Positions 40,835-48,691 of a DNA stretch of 49,131 nucleotides are shown here, one piece after another. A program made the position numbers and the translations under genes. The notes under the pieces were generated by a model, which ran no database searches, had not been told where the DNA came from, and saw only the letters and a program-made list of their open reading frames with translations. The DNA comes from Candidatus Zixiibacteriota bacterium (GTDB taxonomy: Bacteria; Zixibacteria; MSB-5A5; GN15; FEB-12), in NCBI GenBank assembly GCA_019038695.1, contig JAHOYZ010000043.1, forward strand, positions 1 to 49,131. Reading direction: 5' to 3'. The first letter of the stretch is position 1, and each line of letters opens with the position of its first letter.

Positions 40835-41323
40835 CTACTTTTCCTCGTCGTCAAGATCGCGCATAGCTCGCAGAATTCCGAGCGCACTGGATCCGGTAGC
40901 GATCTCAGTCAATTTCTGCATCCGGCTTTCATCCGCACTGAATTTCTTCTTCAGTCTTTCCTCGTATGCCTGCATGAGCACTTCCAGGAGCTTTTCCAAT
41001 TCGTATGGTTTCGGCAGGTAACTGAAAGCACCCAGTTTAGTGCATTCTATCGCAGTGTCGACAGAGCCGTGGCCGGTGAGGATAATAACCTCAAGGAATT
41101 TGTGCTCGTCCTTGAGAATCTTCAGTACTTCCTGTCCGTCAATGCCGGGCATTTTCAAATCGAGGAGGGCAATATCGAATTTCTCATTACGCGCAATCTC
41201 GACAGCTTCCGCTCCGCGGGCGGCTGTCCGCACATTGAAGTCCCTCATCTCCAATCTTTTGGCGATTGATTCGAGGAACTCCACTTCGTCGTCAACAATC
41301 AGCAATCTAATCTTATTTGACAT
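40835..41323 (-). CDS. Stand-alone response regulator receiver protein
   Basis: 162 residues. A CheY-like receiver occupies about 1-125 with all key residues: Asp11/Asp12, phospho-acceptor Asp55 (LLDLKMPG), Thr83 (LTGHGS) and Lys105 (LPKP). A short helical tail (RLKKKFSADESRMQKLTEIATG) carries no DNA-binding domain, so it acts through protein contact or as a phosphate sink. It is last in the four-gene operon, 19 bp after the receiver-transporter gene. Its receiver resembles the one fused to the transporter (both have LLDLKMPG and LTGHGS), so both are probably served by the same kinase. Confidence 0.93.
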   Translation of the reverse strand: MSNKIRLLIVDDEVEFLESIAKRLEMRDFNVRTAARGAEAVEIARNEKFDIALLDLKMPGIDGQEVLKILKDEHKFLEVIILTGHGSVDTAIECTKLGAFSYLPKPYELEKLLEVLMQAYEERLKKKFSADESRMQKLTEIATGSSALGILRAMRDLDDEEK

Positions 41324-41342
41324 GGGTTGTGCCTTTCATTCT

Positions 41343-43376
41343 CTAGAACCCAATGAATCTCCAATATCCAAAAATTGTCCATCCCCAAAGAACAGCAAAC
41401 GACAGCAATAGTACTGCGGCGCCATGCTTGAGAAAATCGGCGAGAGTTACCAACTGCTCACCTGTCACCGGATCTTTTGCCATAGCATAGGCAATTGCAT
41501 TTGAGGGAGTACCAATTATAAGCATGTGGGCAAATGACGAAGCGAAGGCGGTAGCAAAGCCAATCATCCAGGGGTGAGTATTGCTTATAGTCGCCATCGG
41601 CACAGTAATCGGACCAATAGCAGAAACTGTGGCCCCGTCGCTCATGAAGTTAGTACATATTCCAGTGAACAGACTGGCCGCCATAGCTAACCCGGCTCCG
41701 TCGCTCATGAAGTCCGGCAGAATACTGAGGAAACTGTCGGCCAGGAACAACGCTCCACCGGTTTCTGCCAGGCCTTTACCAAGGGCGCTGGCACTGGCGT
41801 AGAGGGCGATCACCTCCCAGTGGATGGTGGTAATGTCGCGCCATTTGAGTATTCGCATTATGTTCAAAACCACCAAGCCGAGGATGATCGGACCACCCAT
41901 GCCGAAAGTATCGCTCGCCCCGATCCAGAGAGCTATGACGCCCACCAGAACTGCGCCAGTAAGATACTCGTTTTTATTCATTGGTCCGATCTGGTCGGAA
42001 GCCTGACGCACTATTGCTGAAACATTAAGCGATTTAATCTTAATTTTTTTGCGGAAGGTAAAGTAGAAATAGGCTGCGATGACCAGGGCCATGACCGGCA
42101 CAAAGGGCATTCCGTAGGTCATCCACTCGCCGAAGGTCGGGGCTATATCGTAATCCTGTAAAATACCCATCATGATTGCATTCCGACCTCCGGCAGCGGG
42201 CGAACCAGGACCACCCGAGTTGGCCGTGTAGCAGAGAGCCAAGGCAAACATGACGGCCAGCGCACGATCCGTCTTGACCCCAGCGGCACGAATCGAGGTG
42301 GCATAGACCATCATGAACAGCGGCATGATAAATGCTACCAACGCATGTTCTGAGATCACCGAACAAGCCATAGCCAGCAAAGGGAGAAAGAGAAACAGAA
42401 GTCGCGGCAGAGTCTTTGCCGGTCCTAGTAGCAGTAACCCTATACGTCGATCCAATCCCGTTTTGGAAATCGCCACCGCTATGGCCAACACTCCGAATAT
42501 GAATATGACCGCATCCTTGGCGTAGGCTTTGGCAATGTCATCGGGTCGAAGAACGCCTGTGAAGTACATCAATACCCCGACAAGCAAAGCCGTGATCCCT
42601 ACCGGCACAGCTCCTGAAGCCCAGAATAACGCCGCCACGACCAACGTAGCAAGCATCACACGGGCCTTAGTTGATAATTCCTCGGCGGTCTGCACCACTT
42701 TGACAGTGTTACCGTCGGTATCCTGGGTCTTTTTGTACATTTTATTTTTATGACTGTAATAGTCAGCGATAGTCTCATTTTCACTCATCATGCGATAACC
42801 GGCAAAGCCCATATTGATATCGGTTATCTCCCCGGTCTTGGGGGCGTCGAGAATGTCAATCAAACGCTGCGGCGAGGGAGCCAACAACGCCAGAGCAAAG
42901 AGTAAGGCACCGAGGATTATTACGCCCGGGCGGGAATTATGAGATCCGATCAACCATTTCTTCACCGATCCCTTCTCTACAAGTGGGATCTCATGGCGAG
43001 CCATAACGTGGGGTCGGTCCTCGCGGGCTGCTTCAATCGTTTCAAGAAGCTTATCCAATTCGCATGGCTTCTCAAGATAAGCATATGCTTCCAATCGTCC
43101 AGTTTCCATCGCCGAGGCCATTGAGCCATGTCCTGTCAGTAGAATGATCTGAACGGCAGGACGGAATTTCTTCAACTCTACGAGCGTCTGCTCACCGCTC
43201 AAGCCCGGCATTTTCAGGTCCAGGAGAACAATATCAATATCATAATCGTTCCTGGCAATCTTGATTGCATCTTCTCCATTATCGGTCTCAATGGTCTCAT
43301 AGCCACGCAAGTTGAGTCGTTCGGCAATATCCGATCGAAACTGATCCTCATCATCTACAAGCAGTATCTTGGCCAT
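41343..43376 (-). CDS. Receiver domain fused to a DASS/SLC13-type anion symporter
   Basis: 677 residues in one frame. Residues 1-125 are a CheY-like receiver with Asp8/Asp9, phospho-acceptor Asp53, Thr81 and Lys103 all in place. After a linker and a first membrane helix (about 150-167) comes a polar loop (170-235), then about ten hydrophobic segments of DASS-type. The re-entrant hairpin signatures that normally read S-N-T are S-E-H (342-344) and S-D-G (579-581), while GTPSNAIAY (622-630) is close to the family's GTPPNA. DASS proteins move dicarboxylates, citrate or sulfate with sodium; the altered tips make the substrate uncertain. Operon position next to a kinase suggests phosphorylation directly controls transport. 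The start follows the CBS gene stop by 4 bp. Confidence 0.92.
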   Translation of the reverse strand: MAKILLVDDEDQFRSDIAERLNLRGYETIETDNGEDAIKIARNDYDIDIVLLDLKMPGLSGEQTLVELKKFRPAVQIILLTGHGSMASAMETGRLEAYAYLEKPCELDKLLETIEAAREDRPHVMARHEIPLVEKGSVKKWLIGSHNSRPGVIILGALLFALALLAPSPQRLIDILDAPKTGEITDINMGFAGYRMMSENETIADYYSHKNKMYKKTQDTDGNTVKVVQTAEELSTKARVMLATLVVAALFWASGAVPVGITALLVGVLMYFTGVLRPDDIAKAYAKDAVIFIFGVLAIAVAISKTGLDRRIGLLLLGPAKTLPRLLFLFLPLLAMACSVISEHALVAFIMPLFMMVYATSIRAAGVKTDRALAVMFALALCYTANSGGPGSPAAGGRNAIMMGILQDYDIAPTFGEWMTYGMPFVPVMALVIAAYFYFTFRKKIKIKSLNVSAIVRQASDQIGPMNKNEYLTGAVLVGVIALWIGASDTFGMGGPIILGLVVLNIMRILKWRDITTIHWEVIALYASASALGKGLAETGGALFLADSFLSILPDFMSDGAGLAMAASLFTGICTNFMSDGATVSAIGPITVPMATISNTHPWMIGFATAFASSFAHMLIIGTPSNAIAYAMAKDPVTGEQLVTLADFLKHGAAVLLLSFAVLWGWTIFGYWRFIGF

Positions 43377-43380
43377 TCAA

Positions 43381-43947
43381 TCAATCCTTGCTGTCAGTAC
43401 TGGTGGTTGCCTGTCGCATCTGTTCCATTACTTCATCGCAAAGGTCGGACAATCGAATCAGTCCGACAGGGCGGTCCTGTTGTGTTACCAGAACCGATAA
43501 TGTTTGCCAGGTCACCATCTGATGAATAACATCACAGATCGGAGCATCTACATCGATGTGCTCTCTCAAGGGGCGCATAACACTTCGGACCGGCACCGCA
43601 ACCGCCCCCTGGCACATTTCCGAAAGCCTTCGCTGAAGAACACTGAAGTGATCCAGTGCCGTTTGCAGGATCGCATCGCTCACACCTGCTTTGTTGAGCG
43701 TGTCCTGATCTGCTACGACATGGCTTCGTGGTTCCAGGGCTTTCAGAAGAGCCAGTTGACCCAGTTTACCTATAATTCTACCATTGTTGTCGGCAATCAA
43801 TACGGCTTGATATGGCTGTCTGCCCTGGTCCGAATTGAACCGGGACTCCGCTAAGCGAATGACAGCATCCAGAATTGTGGCCGAGGAATCAACTGTCGGG
43901 TACTGATCAATGGGCACCATCAGGTCCCCGGCCTTGTTTGCACTCAT
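43381..43947 (-). CDS. CBS-domain pair protein
   Basis: 188 residues, soluble. Two CBS motifs flank an insert: the first about 5-75 (DLMVPIDQYPTVDSSATILDAVIRLAESRF ... AVLIADNNGRIIGKLGQLALLKAL), the second about 120-180 (VRSVMRPLREHIDVDAPICDVIHQMV ... SVLVTQQDRPVGLIRLSDLCDEVM). CBS pairs bind adenine nucleotides and gate transporters or enzymes. It lies between the sensor kinase and the receiver-transporter genes, so it may add an energy-state input to the same transporter. No other domain is seen. Confidence 0.9.
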   Translation of the reverse strand: MSANKAGDLMVPIDQYPTVDSSATILDAVIRLAESRFNSDQGRQPYQAVLIADNNGRIIGKLGQLALLKALEPRSHVVADQDTLNKAGVSDAILQTALDHFSVLQRRLSEMCQGAVAVPVRSVMRPLREHIDVDAPICDVIHQMVTWQTLSVLVTQQDRPVGLIRLSDLCDEVMEQMRQATTSTDSKD

Positions 43948-43971
43948 GTTACAAATGGCTCCTATGTTGAG

Positions 43972-45729
43972 TTACCGTTTCTGCTTAACCGGTAAAACAA
44001 GGGTGAAAGTAGTTCCAACGCCCTTAGTACTTTCTACCTCAATCTCACCGCCGAGACCACGTACAATTCCATAACTTACCGACAGGCCAAGTCCAGTGCC
44101 TTTACCCACTTCTTTGGTCGTGAAGAAAGGCATAAACACCTTGTCGAGCTGTTCTTGTATCATTCCACATCCGGTATCTTTAATAGATATTCGAACCCTG
44201 TTGCCGTGACTGGATGTTGTGATAGTAATCGTTCCCTGTTCGTCACCTATGGCATCGCTGGCATTATTGACAATATTCAGGATTACCTGCTGAAGCTGAT
44301 TAGAGTCGGTTGTTAGTTTTGGCAACGAGCGATCGTAATTACGTTCAACCGCAATACTTGAGACCTCAATTTCCGGTCCCAGGAGATCGTCGATGACGCC
44401 ATTTATGATGTCATGCACGTCGTGTTCCTGCAGGTCAAAGTCGGTTCTTCTGACAAATCGAAGAAGCTTACGAGTAATATCCCGGCAACGAAAAGCGGAT
44501 TCCTGGATTGTACTCAACCGTTTGTGAAGGTCATTCTCGTCCAGCGTGTGGCCGAACTGGGGATCCATATAGTCCATTAGGAGACCGGATTCCTCGGTTA
44601 TCACGGCCAGCGGATTGTTGATTTCATGAGCGATACCGGAAGCGAGTTCGCCAACCGACGCCAATTTGGCCGCATGACCCAACTGTGCTCGAGTCCGATC
44701 CGATTCCATTTGCATATCTACGAGTTTGCGGGCACGAATCACCGCTACAACAAAACCGAACAGAACGAAAAGCACACTGATTATTATTATCCGCAGTCTG
44801 AACCCGGACAGGAAAGCTTGCGTGTCAGTTGAGGCCGGTTGTACAATAACTGCCCAGTTGGCCATCTGAAGCCAGGAGTAGCCGTACAATAGGTATCTAC
44901 CATCAATGCGAGCCTCCCCTGCCCCGACGTCAGGTTTTTGTGGAGGTACAAATGAGGATGCCTCCAGGGGAGTTCCCAGACGAGGCGTCGCCAATTGATA
45001 GTTTCCGGTCTGATTGACAATCGATGTGATGGCTTCAGCGGAACCGGTTTGAGATCTCAGATAGTTATATATTTCCTCAGGTGCCAAGGTAGCTCGCAGT
45101 ACGACGAAAGCTCCATCGATAGTACGACTGACCGCGATAGTGAAGTGAGGACGCTGACGAAAACCGAGGTAGATATCGGTGATGATAAAACCAGTTTGAT
45201 CATCGTACAATGTCTTATACCATGATTCCTGTCGGTAATTGCGTTTTTCGAGAGAAGGATACGGGCCTGCATAGGACGTCTGTACTCCGGTTGAATCAAA
45301 AAAACCAATATCGACAAAAGCGTTACTGTTCTTCCTGAGTCCGTCGAGATCGTCTTCCATCACTTCCGACGTCGGCGGGAATTCGTGCCGGGGATCGTCG
45401 ATTAGATTCGAGAGATTAACCAACCTTTCCGACAGGAAAAGTTCCAGAGTATTGGCCTGACTTTCGGCAATCGCCTGCAGATGCAATCGCTTGCTTTCCC
45501 GTACAATTGCATCATACTGAATGAGGAAAAAGGCGGCCAGGATGGCTACAGGGGCTACATACATCAGGAGAAGCCGGACAACCTGTTTGCGTCTCATTAC
45601 ACGATAGTGTTCCTCACTAAACGGAAGGAACTCAGCAAACGATACCGTCTTCTTTTTCTCGGCCGCAGGCACAATAGTGTCTTTCTCGTTTCGCCTTAAG
45701 TGCAGCCGGACCCGAGTATTCGCGAACAC
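43972..45729 (-). CDS. Membrane sensor histidine kinase with dCache-like sensor
   Basis: 585 residues from GTG 45729; this start is uncertain, since another in-frame GTG at codon 20 and the ATG at codon 45 are possible. A membrane helix (about 51-70), an extracytoplasmic dCache-like domain (about 75-305, with FFDSTGVQTSYAGPYPSLEKRNYRQESWY) and a second helix (313-331) precede the kinase core. HisKA carries His368 (GELASGIAHEINNPL, DctB/NtrB-like). HATPase_c has the N box VILNIVNNASDAI and the glycine boxes DTGCGM and GKGTGLGLSVSYGIV. dCache domains bind small ligands such as carboxylates and amino acids. It is first in the operon and is the likely phosphodonor for both receivers. Confidence 0.92.
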   Translation of the reverse strand: MFANTRVRLHLRRNEKDTIVPAAEKKKTVSFAEFLPFSEEHYRVMRRKQVVRLLLMYVAPVAILAAFFLIQYDAIVRESKRLHLQAIAESQANTLELFLSERLVNLSNLIDDPRHEFPPTSEVMEDDLDGLRKNSNAFVDIGFFDSTGVQTSYAGPYPSLEKRNYRQESWYKTLYDDQTGFIITDIYLGFRQRPHFTIAVSRTIDGAFVVLRATLAPEEIYNYLRSQTGSAEAITSIVNQTGNYQLATPRLGTPLEASSFVPPQKPDVGAGEARIDGRYLLYGYSWLQMANWAVIVQPASTDTQAFLSGFRLRIIIISVLFVLFGFVVAVIRARKLVDMQMESDRTRAQLGHAAKLASVGELASGIAHEINNPLAVITEESGLLMDYMDPQFGHTLDENDLHKRLSTIQESAFRCRDITRKLLRFVRRTDFDLQEHDVHDIINGVIDDLLGPEIEVSSIAVERNYDRSLPKLTTDSNQLQQVILNIVNNASDAIGDEQGTITITTSSHGNRVRISIKDTGCGMIQEQLDKVFMPFFTTKEVGKGTGLGLSVSYGIVRGLGGEIEVESTKGVGTTFTLVLPVKQKR

Positions 45730-45764
45730 CAGCCACCATGTTTCGGCGGAACACGGTCATCCAG

Positions 45765-45792
45765 AATATAGGTTGGACTCCACTATTGTCAA
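45765..45792 (-). promoter_or_regulatory. Promoter of the kinase/CBS/receiver-transporter operon
   Basis: TTGACA (45792-45787), 16-bp spacer, TATATT (45770-45765) on the minus strand; the predicted start is near 45758, about 30 nt before GTG 45729. Confidence 0.65.
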
Positions 45793-45841
45793 TAGAAACC
45801 ATTGCGCTCAAGCGCTATATTTGTGATCATCATACGAGCAC

Positions 45842-45870
45842 TTGCCGTCAACATGTTGCAGCCGTATCTT
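45842..45870 (+). promoter_or_regulatory. Possible promoter of the acetyltransferase gene, leaderless type
   Basis: TTGCCG (45842-45847), 17-bp spacer, TATCTT (45865-45870), 5 nt before ATG 45876. Confidence 0.4.
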
Positions 45871-45875
45871 CTATT

Positions 45876-46433
45876 ATGTCATTACCCACTCTGAAAGGCT
45901 CTTTGATTACCCTGCGTCAGTTGCGTAAATCGGACGCGTCTTCACTGCAGCGCCACGCCAATGATCGCCAGGTTGCCAGAAATCTCCTGTTGCTTCCGCA
46001 CCCATACACTATCGAGAACGCCCTCGTCTGGATCAGGTTCACCCATTCGCTGGTACGCAAAGGCCGCTCCTATCCATTTGGTATCGAAGACAATCAATCT
46101 GGAGAAATCGTTGGGATGATTGACCTTGTCGCTATCAATGATTTCCACAAGATCGCTGAGTTGGGATATTGGCTTGGGCGGCGCTATTGGCGTCGAGGAT
46201 ACACGAGCGAAGCAGTACAACTGATCCTGCGCTTTGGTTTCCGGCAACTACGCTTAAGGCGGATTTATGCTCATACATTCGACAGGAATCAGGCCTCTTA
46301 TGCACTCCTAAAGAAGGCTGGTTTCATCTACGAGGGGACGGAACGCAAATCACGCCGGAAGGGCAATAGATGGCTTGACCTTCACCTGCTGAGTATACTG
46401 CGGGAAGAGTTCAAAATTCGCAAACCAAAGTAG
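45876..46433 (+). CDS. GNAT-family N-acetyltransferase (RimJ/RimL type)
   Basis: 185 residues from ATG 45876, where the typical family N-terminus (LKGSLITLRQLRKSD) begins; the frame is open 138 nt upstream, but that extension is unlike protein and covers the promoter region. The acetyl-CoA motif reads LGYWLGRRYWRRGYTSEAV, followed by FGFRQLRLRRIYAHTFDRNQASYALLKKAGF, as in RimJ/RimL-like enzymes that acetylate ribosomal proteins or small molecules. The substrate is unknown. The gene ends 3 bp before the convergent nfo gene. Confidence 0.9.
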   Translation: MSLPTLKGSLITLRQLRKSDASSLQRHANDRQVARNLLLLPHPYTIENALVWIRFTHSLVRKGRSYPFGIEDNQSGEIVGMIDLVAINDFHKIAELGYWLGRRYWRRGYTSEAVQLILRFGFRQLRLRRIYAHTFDRNQASYALLKKAGFIYEGTERKSRRKGNRWLDLHLLSILREEFKIRKPK

Positions 46434-46436
46434 CCG

Positions 46437-47285
46437 CTACTTCTTCACCAAGTTGCGCAGAACCTTGAGATTCTCAATATCCTCAACCAGATCATCCCCT
46501 TTGGGAGTTTCGAGAATCATTGGGATACTCTCCAGTCGCTTGTCGTTGACAAGATTACGAAACCCTTCAAGACCGATCTCTCCCTGACCAATATGCTCGT
46601 GGCGGTCTTTCTTCTCCCCAAACGGCTTCTTACTATCGTTGACATGAATGATGCGCAGTTGGTTAAGGCCAATAATGTCATCGAAAGCCTTAAACGTCTG
46701 ACGGTAACCATTCGCATCACGCAACTCGTAGCCAGCCGAGAAGATGTGGCAGGTATCGAGACAAACGCCAATGTGATCCTTGTCATCAACCAGATCAATC
46801 ATGTACGCGATCTGTTCAAAGGTGTATCCCAGATTCGTTCCTTGACCGGCAGTACATTCCAGGAGAAGAGTCACCGTGTTGTCGTTCAATTCGTCGAACA
46901 GACGATTGATGCTCCGACCTACGCGCACCATACCATCCTCTTCGCCGCTACCAACATGCGACCCCGGATGTATCACTAGCGATGGTACTTTGAGAACATT
47001 GCACCGTTCCATCTCCTCCTTGAGTGAAAGGAACGATTTCTCAAGGAGAGTATCACTGGGGGAGGCCAGGTTGATCAGGTATGAGGTATGGGAAGTGGCC
47101 GCCGTGACACCGAGTTCCTCTTGAAGACGGAGAAACTCATCGACATCATCCGGTTTGAGCTTGGCTGCGCGCCATTGGTTGTTGGACTTGTTAAATATCT
47201 GAATAGCATCGCAGGTAGCTTTGTGTCCACGCTCAATGGCTTTGTGAACTCCGCCCGCTATTGATTGGTGTGCTCCAAAGATCAT
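46437..47285 (-). CDS. nfo: Endonuclease IV (AP endonuclease)
   Basis: 282 residues, the normal length. It cleaves abasic sites in base excision repair. The TIM-barrel metal ligands can be traced: His in SHTSYLINLASP, His in LVIHPGSHVGSG, Glu in LLLECTAGQG, Asp/His in GVCLDTCHIFSAGYELR, HVNDSK, the D-x-H in DRHEHIGQGEIG, and Glu in MILETPKGD. All are present, so it should be active. It follows a conserved hypothetical gene by 46 bp. Confidence 0.95.
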   Translation of the reverse strand: MIFGAHQSIAGGVHKAIERGHKATCDAIQIFNKSNNQWRAAKLKPDDVDEFLRLQEELGVTAATSHTSYLINLASPSDTLLEKSFLSLKEEMERCNVLKVPSLVIHPGSHVGSGEEDGMVRVGRSINRLFDELNDNTVTLLLECTAGQGTNLGYTFEQIAYMIDLVDDKDHIGVCLDTCHIFSAGYELRDANGYRQTFKAFDDIIGLNQLRIIHVNDSKKPFGEKKDRHEHIGQGEIGLEGFRNLVNDKRLESIPMILETPKGDDLVEDIENLKVLRNLVKK

Positions 47286-47331
47286 ATATCCTCACTACAG
47301 GTTCTTAACATCTGTTGATGCGGAAAACAAG

Positions 47332-47874
47332 TTACGACCTCTTTTGTTCAAAAAAATGCTCACTGCCACGAACTTGTTTCCGATAAGCGGCTATCTCCTG
47401 TCCGGCGAGATCGTCGATGATGTCTTCAATCCAGATAGCGACAAGATGGTCATTTTCGTCGGTTTCAATTACAATATGCTCAGCCGGTCGGTAGGCTCGA
47501 CTGGGATTTGCACAGGCAAACTCCAGCCGAAGTATTGTACGTAGTCGATTGGTGATAAGCTGGGGATCTGTAATGGTCTTGCGGAAATCAAGCCATCGAA
47601 TGTCCGACTCGCGAGCGTTTTCCGGGAAGCAGAGATTGTCTGCGACCTGCCAATGACGTCGGGCAACGTCAACTTCAATAAAGATGAGTCGCCCATGACG
47701 ATCAATGTCCAATCGGACATGATCTCCTTCAAGGTAAGAGAAGAAGCGCCGGGAATTATCGAAAGGACCGACCTGGACGTAAAGCGCGTCCTCTTCCAAC
47801 TGATAAAAACCCCGACCGGTAATAACTGCCTCGGTCGGGGTTTGAAAACGTAACTTAGCTATGGGCGGAGTCAT
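47332..47874 (-). CDS. Conserved-looking hypothetical protein
   Basis: 180 residues, soluble, not recognised. Strands such as GRGFYQLEEDALYVQVGPF, HVRLDIDRHGRLIFIEVDV and HIVIETDENDHLVAIWIEDI suggest a beta-rich fold with two similar D-x-x-G/D-x-L strands. It starts 1 bp after the cpoB stop, so the two are likely translated from one mRNA. The role is unknown. Confidence 0.8.
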   Translation of the reverse strand: MTPPIAKLRFQTPTEAVITGRGFYQLEEDALYVQVGPFDNSRRFFSYLEGDHVRLDIDRHGRLIFIEVDVARRHWQVADNLCFPENARESDIRWLDFRKTITDPQLITNRLRTILRLEFACANPSRAYRPAEHIVIETDENDHLVAIWIEDIIDDLAGQEIAAYRKQVRGSEHFFEQKRS

Positions 47875-47875
47875 C

Positions 47876-48679
47876 TCACTTGAGTTCTTTAAGGCGCTCC
47901 TTGGCCTGTTCAGCCTCTAGTGTACCGCCATGTTCATCAATCAGTTTCTGAAACGCCTCTTTGGCTTCAGCTTTTTTGCCCAACTCCTGTCTGGAGCGGC
48001 CCAACTTGTATAAAGCTCGACTGGTATTAACAGAACTCCCGTAGTTTTCCAGCAGGAATTCAAATTCGCCCACAGCATCATCGAACTGTTCCAGCGAATA
48101 GTATGCTTCACCGATCCAATAGTGAGCATTTTCTACCAGTTCGTGCTTCTCACAGTCGCGAATGAATGCCTTGAAAGCCTCGACGGCTTTCTCGTATTCA
48201 TGGCCGCGAATGATTATGAAAGCATCGTCATAGGCTTTGTAGCAGTCGTCCGAAGTGACAGTTCCAGGCACTTCCGGTGGCTGTCCGGGGGTAGCAGCAG
48301 GAGTGACATTACCTGCACTAGTGGAACCACGCAGAACACGCTTCTCATGGACCGCGCGGTAGATAGCGTCGATCTTCTGCAACATGTCCTGGTATGATTC
48401 CTGTAGCGCCGATATCTGTTGTTCGAGTTGATCAACAGTCATCGAGACATCCGTCCTCAGCCGCCGATTGTTGTCCGACTCCTGAGTGGATAGAGTGTCC
48501 AGCTTAGTCAAAGCCTGAACTACTTGTGTGTTCTGGCGCTGAACCTCTTCAACCTGCATCCGCAGTTCGTCGATATGTCGCGGCGTACAGCATCCAGAGA
48601 GCAACGCACCCACAAACAGAACCGCCATCATAAAGATGGCGGTTACTGGTATTCTATTACGGGTCAGCATGTTTTTCAC
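47876..48679 (-). CDS. cpoB: Tol-Pal system protein CpoB (YbgF), lipoprotein form
   Basis: 267 residues. The start is GTG 48679 or ATG 48670. The signal peptide ends in a lipobox (LLSGC, about residues 26-30), whereas E. coli CpoB is periplasmic and soluble. An N-terminal coiled coil (about 38-110, DELRMQVEEVQRQNTQVVQAL ...) gives trimerisation, and C-terminal TPR repeats start at about 145 (AYDDAFIIIRGHEYEKAVEAFKAFIRDC ...). CpoB links peptidoglycan synthesis with outer-membrane constriction at division. It lies 12 bp after the Pal gene. Confidence 0.9.
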   Translation of the reverse strand: MKNMLTRNRIPVTAIFMMAVLFVGALLSGCCTPRHIDELRMQVEEVQRQNTQVVQALTKLDTLSTQESDNNRRLRTDVSMTVDQLEQQISALQESYQDMLQKIDAIYRAVHEKRVLRGSTSAGNVTPAATPGQPPEVPGTVTSDDCYKAYDDAFIIIRGHEYEKAVEAFKAFIRDCEKHELVENAHYWIGEAYYSLEQFDDAVGEFEFLLENYGSSVNTSRALYKLGRSRQELGKKAEAKEAFQKLIDEHGGTLEAEQAKERLKELK

Positions 48680-48691
48680 GCGTCTTTTCTG

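Noticed and set aside
45738-45875. 46-codon N-terminal extension of the acetyltransferase
   Set aside because: It overlaps the divergent promoter of the kinase operon, and the family's usual start is at 45876.
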